The position numbers were made by a program, and so were the translations under genes. Below, piece by piece: positions 9,044-18,060 of a stretch of DNA of 64,000 bases; the stretch's first letter is position 1, and each line of letters begins with the position of its first letter. Origin of the DNA: Sediminibacterium ginsengisoli (lineage in GTDB: Bacteria > Bacteroidota > Bacteroidia > Chitinophagales > Chitinophagaceae); contig CAMBEQ010000005.1 of the NCBI GenBank assembly GCA_945865545.1, positions 1-64,000 of the forward strand. The letters run 5' to 3'. The notes beneath the pieces are model-generated. The model had not been told where the DNA came from and made no database searches. It saw only the letters and a list, made by a program, of their open reading frames with translations.

Positions 9044-11914
9044 ATGAAAAAATTAGTTCTACTATTTTTTGTGTTATCTATACTAACTGAAAATGGTTTT
9101 GCTCAAAGTAGCCAGGGAAAAAAATGGGTACGCCAACAATTTGCTGCACTTTCCTTAAATGAAAAAATTGCACAGCTCATGGTGTTAAGAGTACACAGCA
9201 ATTGGAAAGCAAACAAACTAGATAGTTTAGGCGAAATAATAAAAAAGTACAATATAGGTGGATTGTGTTTTTTTCAAGGCGGCCCTATTAGAGAAGCCCT
9301 TCTAACGAACCATTATCAATCCTTAGCAAAAACACCTTTGTTTATAGCCATGGATGCCGAATGGGGTATAGGGATGCGATTAGATAGTGTTGAAATATTT
9401 CCAAAACAACTTTCATTAGGTGCGATTTCTTCTTCTCATTTAATGTATCAAATGGGCGTAGCCATTGCTGAGCAATGTAAAAGAATGGGCATACAAATTA
9501 ATTATGCTCCAGTCATTGATATTAACAATAACCCTTCTAACCCTGTCATTAACGACCGAAGTTTTGGGCAAAATAAAAACAGAGTCATTCAACATGGAAT
9601 TGCCTACATGCAGGGCCTTCAAGACAATGGAGTGATGGCCACTGCAAAACATTTTCCAGGTCATGGAGATGTTTCAGTAGATTCTCATAATGATATTCCC
9701 ATTGTCTTAAAAACCAGAGCCGAATTAGATACGCTAGAGCTGACTCCTTTTAAAGCCCTTATCGACGCAGGCATTGGCTCGGTGATGATAGCTCATTTAG
9801 CTGTCCCAAGCATTGATAGTACTCCAAAATATCCAACGTCTTTATCGGCAAAAGCAATCAATGGTTTATTAAAGAATGAATTAGGATTCAAAGGAATCGC
9901 AATTACTGATGCACTAGATATGAAAGCCATTAGTAATTATTTCCCAGAAGGCGAAGCCAATGTGCAAGCCATAATAGCGGGCAATGATATGCTATGTTTG
10001 CCTGGTGATATTGAACAATCAATAAAAAGAATCAGCACTGCCATTAGTGAAGGTCGTATTAGCAAAAAAGATATTAATAATCGAGTTAAAAAAATATTAG
10101 CCGCTAAATACAAATATGGTTTAAGTCAATTAATTCCAATAGATACTACAAATATCATTGCAGATTTAAATAAATCAGTAGGTAGTATCAAAAGTCAAAT
10201 GGCCTTGCAATCTTTGACATTTTTAAAAGGCAACCAAACATTGCCCTATCTAAGTCCCAATAAAAAAATTGCCTACGTTGCTTTAAATCTAAGTCAACCT
10301 AATCTGCTTACAAAAGCGTTAGAGGAAAAATACCAAGCAAAAATATTTTATGTCAATGCAAAGGATAGCAATGATATGGCTAATTTAAAAACGAGTCTAA
10401 CACTTTTTGATCAAGTAGTAATTGGAATACACAATTACAACAGAATGCCAGCCAATCATTTTGAAATTCCTACTTCTATTATTAATTTAATGAATGAAAC
10501 CCAGTCGAATCATTGGATTCATTTAATTTTTGGAAATCCTTATGCCGTAGCTAATTTTAAAAATATTGATAATATATTATTCGCTTATGAGGATAATAGC
10601 TACACCCAAGCAGCGGTATTAGAATGGCTAGAAGGAAAAGTGCAAGCCACAGGCCAGCTGCCTGTTACAGTGAGTGATAGCTTAGAGTATGGCTCAGACA
10701 ATAAAAGCAAAACAACCGTTGCTGTTCCTATTATTCCAGAAATTCGTCATCCATTAAGTTTTATAGACTCCATTGTTTTAGACGCTATAGAGAAAAAAGC
10801 CATCCCAGGCTGTCAGGTTTTAGTTGCAAAAAATAATCAAATCATATTCAATAAAGCTTTTGGACATGTGGCTGGAGAAGGCTCCCCAAAGGTAGATTTG
10901 GAAACCGTATACGACCTGGCCTCACTAACTAAAACTACAGCTACCACGATGTCTATTATGAAATTAGTAGAAGAGGGGAAGGTTTCCATAGATAAAAACA
11001 TTGGGGATTATTTGCCATGGGTAAGAGGCAATGAAAAAGAAAAAATTACCATAAAAGATTTACTCTTGCATCAAGCAGGACTCTACCCTTATATTAAATT
11101 TTACGAATCTTTGTTAGAAAAGGATGGTCAATTTAAAGCAGGTTTAGTAAGCATGACGCTAGACAATAAGCATCATACAATGATTACCCCGTCTAAATTT
11201 TTAATTGATAGTTGGATCGATAGCGTTCATCATAAAATACTTGAAAGTCCCCTGTCCACTCCAGGCAAATACGTATACAGTGACAATGACTTTATTTTTT
11301 TAGGGGCTATTGTAGAACAGGTAGCTGGCATGTCCTTAAATGCATTTACCACTAAAAATTTATACGCACCGCTAGGAATGAAATCTACTGGATTCTTACC
11401 TTTACAAAAAACAAGTATTGAAAAAATTGCCGCCAGTGAAATTGATAACTATTATCGTCATGAATTAATTCAAGGAGTTGTGCACGACGAAGGCGCATCA
11501 GTAATGGGTGGCATTGCAGGGCATGCTGGTTTATTTAGCAATGCAACCGATTTAGCAAAAATATATTTAATGCTGCTTAATAAAGGACAATGGGAAGGCA
11601 ACAGGTATTTTCAATCCAATACCATTAATTTATTCACCTCCTACCAAACCGAAAATAGTCGCAGAGGGCTTGGATTTGATAAGCCCGAAAAAAACAATGC
11701 CATTGTAAAAGATCCTTACCCATGCTTAAGCGCTTCTCCTAGTACATTTGGTCATACTGGATTTACAGGAACCTGTGTTTGGGCCGATCCGGATAAAAAT
11801 TTATTGTTCATTTTCCTATCCAATAGAGTCTATCCAACAAGAGATAGTAAAAGTTACAACGCATTAAATATCAGGTCTAAAATACAAGAAGGGCTATATA
11901 CTTTATTAAATTAA
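9044..11914 (+). CDS. Exported GH3 (NagZ-like) beta-N-acetylhexosaminidase fused to a beta-lactamase-family domain
   Basis: A 956-residue exported two-enzyme fusion. A signal peptide ends near GFAQ (residue ~21). The GH3 catalytic barrel follows at about 27-350, with the NagZ-type loop KHFPGHGD (202-209) carrying the acid/base His, and the nucleophile Asp in ITDALDM (D289). A linker domain follows at about 380-560. The C-terminal ~380 residues are a serine beta-lactamase/esterase-like domain with SLTK (S627, K630), a YSD box where YxN is usual, and HTG near the end. NagZ-type GH3 enzymes remove N-acetylglucosamine from peptidoglycan fragments. Joined to a penicillin-binding-type domain, the protein probably acts on cell-wall material in the periplasm or outside. 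porZ starts 4 bp after its stop, so the two are likely co-transcribed. Confidence 0.9.
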   Translation: MKKLVLLFFVLSILTENGFAQSSQGKKWVRQQFAALSLNEKIAQLMVLRVHSNWKANKLDSLGEIIKKYNIGGLCFFQGGPIREALLTNHYQSLAKTPLFIAMDAEWGIGMRLDSVEIFPKQLSLGAISSSHLMYQMGVAIAEQCKRMGIQINYAPVIDINNNPSNPVINDRSFGQNKNRVIQHGIAYMQGLQDNGVMATAKHFPGHGDVSVDSHNDIPIVLKTRAELDTLELTPFKALIDAGIGSVMIAHLAVPSIDSTPKYPTSLSAKAINGLLKNELGFKGIAITDALDMKAISNYFPEGEANVQAIIAGNDMLCLPGDIEQSIKRISTAISEGRISKKDINNRVKKILAAKYKYGLSQLIPIDTTNIIADLNKSVGSIKSQMALQSLTFLKGNQTLPYLSPNKKIAYVALNLSQPNLLTKALEEKYQAKIFYVNAKDSNDMANLKTSLTLFDQVVIGIHNYNRMPANHFEIPTSIINLMNETQSNHWIHLIFGNPYAVANFKNIDNILFAYEDNSYTQAAVLEWLEGKVQATGQLPVTVSDSLEYGSDNKSKTTVAVPIIPEIRHPLSFIDSIVLDAIEKKAIPGCQVLVAKNNQIIFNKAFGHVAGEGSPKVDLETVYDLASLTKTTATTMSIMKLVEEGKVSIDKNIGDYLPWVRGNEKEKITIKDLLLHQAGLYPYIKFYESLLEKDGQFKAGLVSMTLDNKHHTMITPSKFLIDSWIDSVHHKILESPLSTPGKYVYSDNDFIFLGAIVEQVAGMSLNAFTTKNLYAPLGMKSTGFLPLQKTSIEKIAASEIDNYYRHELIQGVVHDEGASVMGGIAGHAGLFSNATDLAKIYLMLLNKGQWEGNRYFQSNTINLFTSYQTENSRRGLGFDKPEKNNAIVKDPYPCLSASPSTFGHTGFTGTCVWADPDKNLLFIFLSNRVYPTRDSKSYNALNIRSKIQEGLYTLLN

Positions 11915-11918
11915 CTGC

Positions 11919-14117
11919 ATGCTAAGGTCTTTAATTTTAGTTATTCTTTTATTCAATCAAATTACTGATAGTCGAGCACAAAGCATGCTAGGTGCCATTG
12001 GTCAATGGAGAGAGCAATACAATAATAAAAGTGTTCAACATCTTATCAAAGGTGATAAAATTTATGGCGCTACTACTCATCAACTATTTAGTATTGACAA
12101 TAAGAATAATATTGAATGGCTGGGGAAGTCAACTGGTTTAAATGAAATAGGCATTGCCGCGATGGCCTGGGATGAATTAGAACAGCAATTGGTAATTGCC
12201 TACAATAATAGTAATATAGATATTATTAAAGGAGACAATATTTATAATATTAATGACATAGTATTATCTAATTTATATCCTAATAAAAAAATTAATGACA
12301 TTAAAATTTTAAATCAATGGGCATTCATTGCAACCAATTTTGGTATTGTGGTATTAGATTTAAAAAAACATGAAATAAAGGACACTTGGTTTCCCAATAA
12401 TACTAGACAGGCTATAGTCACTTATCAAACTGCTATTACAAAAGATAGCCTCTACGCCGTTACTGAAGAAGGATTATATAGCGCAGCCATAAAAAATAAT
12501 TGGGTATCAATAAATAGTTGGAATAATTTAAAAGCCTACCAAAATTTAGGGATTAAAAAAATAAGCAGTAACGCGAATTTAGTTACTGTGTATAATAACA
12601 ACAGTGTATTTCAATTGCCCTCTATTCAACCCATTTTTAAAACTACTAATAGCAATATTAAACATTTAATAATTGCCAAAGATGGGGGCATCTTATTTTT
12701 TTCGAACAAAAGCGAAAGTGGAACTCTATTTAAGTTAAATGCCGACAAAAGTACTTCTGTACTTATTGATTCAACTATATTAGGAAATCCAATGGAGATA
12801 GTAGTAGATGAAAATAATTTTTGGATAGCAGATAGTGCGAATGGATTGTTACTCAAAAATACAACGAGCCAATGGATAAAATTAGCTGGCCCCATTGAGT
12901 ACATTAAAGGAAAGTCATCCATCAATGACAAGGTTTTGTTGGCGCCATTCCATGGCAATGCCAATGGGTTTAGTGTCTTTGAAAAATCTGTATGGAAAAA
13001 TTATACTAGCATCAATAGCTCCAAACTTCCAATATGTATCGCTAGTGCCATTGATCCTAAAGACCAAAGTTGGTGGTTTAGCACCCCTTCGGGTTTACTA
13101 CATTTTAATTCCAACACGGCCATTTTAGAAAGTAGCACCCCTTCCAATTTAAATGGGACCTATACGGACCTTCAATTTAGTACCAATGGAAATTTATGGG
13201 TTTTACAAGACAATCAAGGCCTTTTGCAAAAAAAGGATAATACCTGGAAATTATTTGCCCCACCTAATAATTTTATGAAGTCCGGCTTAAATAATATGAT
13301 TATTAATAAGCAAGGGCAAGCTTGGATGATAGCACCAAAAAATCAAGGATTATATATCTATCAATCCACTGAAAAATACCCTACTGAATTATGGAAGCAA
13401 TTAACTACTGCTAAATCAAATGGAAATTTACCCAGTAGCAATGTTACTTGCATCGCAGAAGATCGTGATGGATCCATTTGGGTGGGTACCGATAACGGTA
13501 TTGGTATTTTTAATTGTGGCGATATTTCAAAAGAAATATGCGACGCCTCCATCCCACGTGTTAATAACACCAATAAATTTGTAGGACAGCTTTTCCAGAA
13601 AGAAATTGTGAATTGCATAACAGTCGATGGCGCCAACAGAAAATGGGTAGGTACTAATAATGGGGCCTGGTTATTAAGTTCAGATGGATTAGAAGTAATT
13701 GAACATTTTACCAAAGACAATAGTCCGCTTCCTAGTGATACTTTATTGCAAATTATGATTGACCCCAATGAAGGGGAAGTTTTTTTTAATACTAACACTG
13801 AAATAGTAAGTTATAGAGGCAGCGCCACAGCAGGTGTAATGGTTCAAAATGAGATCGCTATTTATCCGAACCCGGTGGGACCTGAATACAATGGCCCTAT
13901 CGCTTTTAGAGGATTGGTAGAAAATGTAATTGTAAAAATTACGGAGTTAAACGGTAGGCTGGTTTTTGAAACACGCGCCTTAGGTGGTCAAGCTATATGG
14001 AATGGAAAAACTTATGAAGGAAAAAAAGTAGCTTCTGGAATGTACCTAGTATTTGTTAGAGACGAATTAGGCAATGAAAGAGGAGTAGGTAAAGTTTTAA
14101 TCACAAGTGGTTTGTAA
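11919..14117 (+). CDS. porZ: Type IX secretion system protein PorZ
   Basis: PorZ is part of the cell-surface attachment complex (PorU, V, Q, Z) that processes and anchors type IX cargo. The protein has a signal peptide ending near SRAQS, then the start of the PorZ beta-propeller (GQWREQYNNKSV). A long series of propeller blades follows, with two-component-propeller-like repeats such as DRDGSIWVGTDNGIGIF. A C-terminal type A sorting domain begins at IAIYPNP (about residue 645) and ends with GMYLVFVRDE. A sorting domain on PorZ itself is normal for the family. The length of 732 fits. It follows the GH3 fusion gene by 4 bp. Other type IX genes are not in the window. Confidence 0.88.
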   Translation: MLRSLILVILLFNQITDSRAQSMLGAIGQWREQYNNKSVQHLIKGDKIYGATTHQLFSIDNKNNIEWLGKSTGLNEIGIAAMAWDELEQQLVIAYNNSNIDIIKGDNIYNINDIVLSNLYPNKKINDIKILNQWAFIATNFGIVVLDLKKHEIKDTWFPNNTRQAIVTYQTAITKDSLYAVTEEGLYSAAIKNNWVSINSWNNLKAYQNLGIKKISSNANLVTVYNNNSVFQLPSIQPIFKTTNSNIKHLIIAKDGGILFFSNKSESGTLFKLNADKSTSVLIDSTILGNPMEIVVDENNFWIADSANGLLLKNTTSQWIKLAGPIEYIKGKSSINDKVLLAPFHGNANGFSVFEKSVWKNYTSINSSKLPICIASAIDPKDQSWWFSTPSGLLHFNSNTAILESSTPSNLNGTYTDLQFSTNGNLWVLQDNQGLLQKKDNTWKLFAPPNNFMKSGLNNMIINKQGQAWMIAPKNQGLYIYQSTEKYPTELWKQLTTAKSNGNLPSSNVTCIAEDRDGSIWVGTDNGIGIFNCGDISKEICDASIPRVNNTNKFVGQLFQKEIVNCITVDGANRKWVGTNNGAWLLSSDGLEVIEHFTKDNSPLPSDTLLQIMIDPNEGEVFFNTNTEIVSYRGSATAGVMVQNEIAIYPNPVGPEYNGPIAFRGLVENVIVKITELNGRLVFETRALGGQAIWNGKTYEGKKVASGMYLVFVRDELGNERGVGKVLITSGL

Positions 14118-14132
14118 CTATATAAATGAAGG

Positions 14133-14720
14133 TTAAGGCTTGACATCCAAATCCAAATTTTTGAAGGACTTGAATTTTAAATAACCATCATCCTCCGCCA
14201 CCACCCGATACATTATTTGTCTAACCTTATTGGTAGGTATTTTAATATTAGTATCCAAGTCGTAAATAGGAAATTTTCTAAAAAGAATGCCTTCCACTAA
14301 TTTAAAATCATCTTTTCCTCTATAGCCTTTACTTAATTGCATGTCATTGGTAATATCAGGAAATAAAATAAGCTCCATGCGTTCATTATTTTTTGAAGTG
14401 AGGCTAAAAACATTAATTCTATCACTTTTATCACTAACGTAAATAATTAGATCTGGAAATCCATCATTATTTAAATCATCTACTTCAGCACTTGCTACCT
14501 TACCTTTTAACAACAAATTCGCTTCCCTAGCCTGGCTAGAAAAACCAATTGGCTTAATGGTCATAGAATTTTCATCTACTGATTTATTTAAACACATGAT
14601 ACGAAAACCTGCTTTCCCAATTTTGAGTGTACTGTCATACTTAATTGGTTTTTGCCCAAAAACCTGTGTAGACAAAAAAAGCAAGCCAAAAAATAAACAT
14701 TTATTCATATTTAATTTCAT
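14133..14720 (-). CDS. Exported PliI-like protein (possible lysozyme inhibitor fold)
   Basis: A 195-residue secreted protein with an N-terminal signal peptide ending near QVFGQ. The core looks like the PliI family of i-type lysozyme inhibitors: a calcium-loop-like DDLNNDGFPDLIIYV, then KGYRGKDDFKLVEG, then FRKFPIY, and a final strand with IMYRVV. This is from memory of the family pattern, so I treat the inhibitor role as a proposal. An alternative is a generic FG-GAP/VCBS-like exported protein. A minus-strand TAACTTTG box at 14728-14735 lies so close to the first ATG that the second in-frame ATG (14708) may be the real start. It converges on porZ with 15 bp between. Confidence 0.6.
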   Translation of the reverse strand: MKLNMNKCLFFGLLFLSTQVFGQKPIKYDSTLKIGKAGFRIMCLNKSVDENSMTIKPIGFSSQAREANLLLKGKVASAEVDDLNNDGFPDLIIYVSDKSDRINVFSLTSKNNERMELILFPDITNDMQLSKGYRGKDDFKLVEGILFRKFPIYDLDTNIKIPTNKVRQIMYRVVAEDDGYLKFKSFKNLDLDVKP

Positions 14721-14774
14721 TACTTACCAAAGTTAATAGATTAGTTCTAATTTTCCATTCAAACAAGATTGAAT

Positions 14775-15716
14775 ATGGCCTTTGAAATTCAAATTTCACC
14801 CCTTTTTGACTTCGAAAAAGTACGACTCATAGATACTGAAATGGGCGTAGCTATTGAAATTATAACCAAAGGTGCCTTAATGAATAGCTGGCAGGTCCTA
14901 TCCCAAAATAAGACCTTACACTTAATTGATGGGAATGAATTTGGCAATGGATGGGGACTATATGAACAGAATGGTTTCAAAGGAGCAAAAATGGCCCCAT
15001 TTGCTTGCAGACTAGAAGAGGGTCAATATGTTCATGAAGGGGACAAATACAGCATAGAGAAATTTTATTTTGATAAGCATGCCATCCATGGTATTGTCTA
15101 CGATGCTTTGTATACCATACAATCTACTCAAACGGATGAACAGGGCGCTTATGTCATTTTAAAATACGCCTATTTAGGCACCGACCAAGGATATCCTTAT
15201 CACTTTCACTTACAAATAAAATGGCATTTACAAAAAAATAATAAAGTGAGTGTAGAAACTATTTTGACAAATGATGCGGAAGCAACTATTCCCATAATGG
15301 ATGGATGGCATCCCTATTTTAAATTGGGTGGTCTCATTAATGATTGTAGTTTATATTTTAATAGTAAGGGGAAAGTAATTTTTAACAACCAGCTATTACC
15401 TACAGGGCAAATGATGGAAGATTTTACTTACAATACCCCTACAAAAATCAATACTACAACATTAGATAATTGTTTTTTATTAGATCCCGCCAACCATGAA
15501 TGTATAGTAGAAAATGAACAACTAAAATTAGTAGTTCAAGCAGGTTTAAATTATCCTTATTTACAATTGTATATACCACCCCACAGAAAAAGCATTGCTA
15601 TAGAAAATTTGAGTGGAGCTCCCAACTGCTTTAATAATAAAATGGGGCTCCTATACATGAAGCCCCATGAAAATTTAGTATTTAAGACAAGCTACCAAGT
15701 TTTTATAAAATTATAA
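14775..15716 (+). CDS. Aldose 1-epimerase family protein
   Basis: Interconverts alpha and beta anomers of aldoses such as galactose or glucose in the cytosol, or acts as a related hexose-phosphate mutarotase. Family signs are the His in HAIHGIVYD, the MDGWHPYFKLG segment with the second His, and the catalytic-Glu region IAIENLSGAPNCFNN near the C-terminus. There is no signal peptide. The ORF track starts at TTG 14769; the ATG two codons later (14775) is preferred. The stop overlaps the convergent ridA stop by 6 bp. No sugar-catabolic operon surrounds it, so its physiological sugar is open. Confidence 0.88.
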   Translation: MAFEIQISPLFDFEKVRLIDTEMGVAIEIITKGALMNSWQVLSQNKTLHLIDGNEFGNGWGLYEQNGFKGAKMAPFACRLEEGQYVHEGDKYSIEKFYFDKHAIHGIVYDALYTIQSTQTDEQGAYVILKYAYLGTDQGYPYHFHLQIKWHLQKNNKVSVETILTNDAEATIPIMDGWHPYFKLGGLINDCSLYFNSKGKVIFNNQLLPTGQMMEDFTYNTPTKINTTTLDNCFLLDPANHECIVENEQLKLVVQAGLNYPYLQLYIPPHRKSIAIENLSGAPNCFNNKMGLLYMKPHENLVFKTSYQVFIKL

Positions 15717-16097
15717 CTCAATAACAGCAGTAATGCTTACTTCAATATTAACATTGCGTGGCAAAGTTTTTACAGCCACTGTTTCACGTGCTGGAAATTG
15801 CGAAGTGAAATAACTTCCATATACATCATTGACTTGTGCAAACAATTGCATATCACTCAAGAAAATAGTTGTTTTAACAATGTGTGCAAAATTTAGCTTC
15901 GCTTCATCCAAAATAGCTTTAATATTTTCCATGACTTGCCTCGTTTCAGATTGGATATCTGTTAATACCAATTCTCCATTCGCAGGGTTAAATGCGATTT
16001 GGCCACTGGCAAATAAAAAGCCATTCGCGATAACAGCCTGACTATAAGGTCCAATAGGAGCAGGCACTTTACTAGTTTGAATAATTTCTTTTGACAT
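15711..16097 (-). CDS. ridA: RidA-family enamine/imine deaminase
   Basis: RidA hydrolyses reactive enamines and imines (such as 2-aminoacrylate) made by PLP enzymes. The 128-residue protein has the whole family pattern: IGPYSQAV, FASGQIAF, the NIKAILDEA helix, KTTIFLSDM, FPARETVAV with the substrate-binding Arg, and the C-terminal VNIEVSITAV with the conserved Glu. It functions as a trimer in known members. It is divergent from tsaB across 75 bp and overlaps the aldose epimerase gene tail-to-tail by 6 bp. Confidence 0.94.
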   Translation of the reverse strand: MSKEIIQTSKVPAPIGPYSQAVIANGFLFASGQIAFNPANGELVLTDIQSETRQVMENIKAILDEAKLNFAHIVKTTIFLSDMQLFAQVNDVYGSYFTSQFPARETVAVKTLPRNVNIEVSITAVIEL

Positions 16098-16122
16098 ATA
16101 ATTAAATTAAGATTGCAATTTC

Positions 16123-16154
16123 TTGTTTTTCTATCAAATCACCACCTATTTTTG
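16123..16154 (+). promoter_or_regulatory. Predicted promoter of tsaB
   Basis: TTG at 16123-16125 and TATTTTTG at 16147-16154 fit the Bacteroidota TTTG/TAnnTTTG pattern with a 21-base spacer. The predicted start of transcription would be about 12 bases before the TTG start codon of tsaB. Confidence 0.45.
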
Positions 16155-16172
16155 TAAAACATTTTAATAATC

Positions 16173-16850
16173 TTGGCAACTATCTTACATATTGACACTG
16201 CTGGTGAAAAAGCCATGATTGCCATTACTAGAAATAAGGAGGTCGTAGCTAGTAAAGAAAATGCAGTTTCCAATACCCACGCTTCCTTTGTCCAAGCTAG
16301 TATTCAAGAATTAGCCGCTTTAGCTAAAATAGATCTTCCTTCCATAGAGGCTATAGCCGTTACCATGGGGCCAGGCAGTTATACTGGCCTTAGAGTAGGT
16401 TTGTCCAGCGCAAAGGGAATCGCTTATGCGCTACAAAAACCCTTAATTGGATTATCTACCCTAGCCCTCTTGGCCAATACGGCAAAAAGAAGCCCCCTAT
16501 TTTCTAGCCAGGGATTGCAAATTTTTACCATGATTGACGCCAAAAGAATGGAGGTATTTGGTGCCATTTTTAATCAAGCCCAAGAAATCTGCTTAAAAGA
16601 ACAAGCCATTGAATTAGATACCGCTTATTTTGAAAATTTAGTGAGCAATGGCCCCATTCTCTGTATAGGTAGTGGGGCTCCTAAAGTAAAAAATTTAACC
16701 ACCCATCCTTCCGTATTGTATTGCGATTTATCTTATAATATTTTGGATTTCATTGAATTAGCTGAATCAAAATTTGCACTACAAGACTTTGAAGATATTG
16801 CCTATACGAGCCCTGCCTATTTAAAGGAGTTTTATTTAAAAACGAACTAA
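16173..16850 (+). CDS. tsaB: tRNA threonylcarbamoyladenosine biosynthesis protein TsaB
   Basis: TsaB is the non-catalytic actin-like partner of TsaD in making t6A37 of ANN-decoding tRNAs. The N-terminal ILHIDTAGEKAMIAI strand pair, the VTMGPGSYTGLRVGLSSAKG signature and the family-like length (225) fit. The start is TTG at 16173. The frame is closed by a stop at 16155-16157 with no ATG in between, and the conserved first strand would be lost if the next ATG were used. tsaD and tsaE are not in the window. Confidence 0.92.
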   Translation: MATILHIDTAGEKAMIAITRNKEVVASKENAVSNTHASFVQASIQELAALAKIDLPSIEAIAVTMGPGSYTGLRVGLSSAKGIAYALQKPLIGLSTLALLANTAKRSPLFSSQGLQIFTMIDAKRMEVFGAIFNQAQEICLKEQAIELDTAYFENLVSNGPILCIGSGAPKVKNLTTHPSVLYCDLSYNILDFIELAESKFALQDFEDIAYTSPAYLKEFYLKTN

Positions 16851-17038
16851 TGGAAGGTCGATGAAAAAAATAATTAGCGGGTAAAACTTATTGTGTAGAA
16901 ACTAATCTAATTTTTTAGCCAAAAACTTACACAAACAGCAAACTGTGAACATTTTATATATTAATAAAAATTAAGTTTGAACTTTAATCATTAGCTTTGC
17001 TATGCAAATTTTAATAACAAACCCATTACTATTTTTAT

Positions 17039-17374
17039 ATGAATCAGTCATTACCACAGTTACAACTCGCCAATGGAAATAATCTATTAAAAGTAGATTT
17101 ATTGCACAGCAAAAAGGCGGCTATGATTCTTCGTGCATTGAATCACAAATTGCGTCAGCAAATTGTAAAATTAATCGACGAACAACAAAAAGTAACGGTG
17201 ACTGAAATTTATGTAAAATTAAGATTAGAACAATCTGTTGCTTCTCAACATTTGGCCATTTTAAGAAGAGCCAGTATTGTTTCCACTATCCGTGAAGGAA
17301 AATTTATTTTTTATACAGTGGATTACAATCGACTAGATCAAGTAAATAAATTCATTGAACAACTAGTTGGATAA
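17039..17374 (+). CDS. ArsR-family winged-helix regulator
   Basis: A 111-residue DNA-binding protein. The ArsR-type helix-turn-helix is VTVTEIYVKLRLEQSVASQHLAILRRA at about 52-78, followed by the wing (STIREGKFIFYTVD). The protein contains no Cys and no obvious metal site, so it is not a classical metal sensor; redox or ligand sensing is equally possible. A 188-bp gap precedes it, with AT-rich sequence and a TAGCTTTG box at 16992-16999. The rhodanese gene begins 2 bp after its stop, so the two form an operon, and the regulator probably controls both. Confidence 0.87.
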   Translation: MNQSLPQLQLANGNNLLKVDLLHSKKAAMILRALNHKLRQQIVKLIDEQQKVTVTEIYVKLRLEQSVASQHLAILRRASIVSTIREGKFIFYTVDYNRLDQVNKFIEQLVG

Positions 17375-17376
17375 AA

Positions 17377-18048
17377 ATGTCTTTATCAATAGAACAATTT
17401 CAAGCGCTTACACTTGATGAATCTGTTTACATTATAGATACAAGACCTGCTGAATTATTTATTAATGGATATATTCCCAATGCCTTAAATATAACGCCTG
17501 CTACTATTAAGTATGCAATAGCTATGGGAATTCTTACAAAAGAAACACCCGTAGTATTTGTAACTCAAGATGATTTGATTGCAGAAACAATGGCTTACTT
17601 TACCAAAGCTGAATTTACTCAAATCAAAGGTTATTTACAAGGTGGTTTTGCAAGCTGGTTGGCTACTTCCAAGAAATATGATTTAATTATTGAAGTGGAA
17701 GTGGATGAATTAGCAATGGACATCCCTTTTGATGAATATTTAATGGTTTTAGATACGCGCGAAGAAAATAATTTTGACAAGGAGCATATAAAAAACTCGG
17801 TTTCCCTTCCTTTATCTGAAATGGGAGATCCGGGTAGCATGTCAGAATTAGATGAGCATTTTAATATTTATATCCTAACTGATAATGGGGAAAGTAATAC
17901 TCTTGCTGCCAGTTTATTAAAAAAACAAGGCATACATAATATCAGAATTACAAAAGGCGGATGGGAAGAATTACTACAAATAAAAGATAAATTCAAATTC
18001 GAACGCAGTCCGCAAAAATCTGTAGAGGAAGACTCCTCCTTAAATTAA
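17377..18048 (+). CDS. Tandem rhodanese-like protein lacking both active-site cysteines
   Basis: A 223-residue cytosolic protein with two rhodanese-like domains. Domain 1 (about 1-95) has YIIDTRPAELFINGYIPNA and ends GGFASWL. Domain 2 (about 110-210) has MVLDTREENNFDKEHIKNS and ends KGGWEELL. In each, the loop that normally holds the sulfur-carrying Cys is different: VVFVTQDD in domain 1 and IYILTDNG in domain 2. There is no Cys in the protein, so sulfur transfer is unlikely and a binding or sensing role is inferred. It is directly downstream of the ArsR gene and convergent with the acyltransferase gene, with 12 bp between. Confidence 0.82.
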   Translation: MSLSIEQFQALTLDESVYIIDTRPAELFINGYIPNALNITPATIKYAIAMGILTKETPVVFVTQDDLIAETMAYFTKAEFTQIKGYLQGGFASWLATSKKYDLIIEVEVDELAMDIPFDEYLMVLDTREENNFDKEHIKNSVSLPLSEMGDPGSMSELDEHFNIYILTDNGESNTLAASLLKKQGIHNIRITKGGWEELLQIKDKFKFERSPQKSVEEDSSLN

Positions 18049-18060
18049 GTACTTACCCAA

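Noticed and set aside
13361-13798. 145-codon minus-strand ORF inside porZ
   Set aside because: Antisense shadow; composition follows the porZ codons.
16851-17038. tRNA or small RNA in the 188-bp gap before the ArsR gene
   Set aside because: No cloverleaf, no stable stem with T-run; only an isolated TAGCTTTG box with poor -33 spacing.
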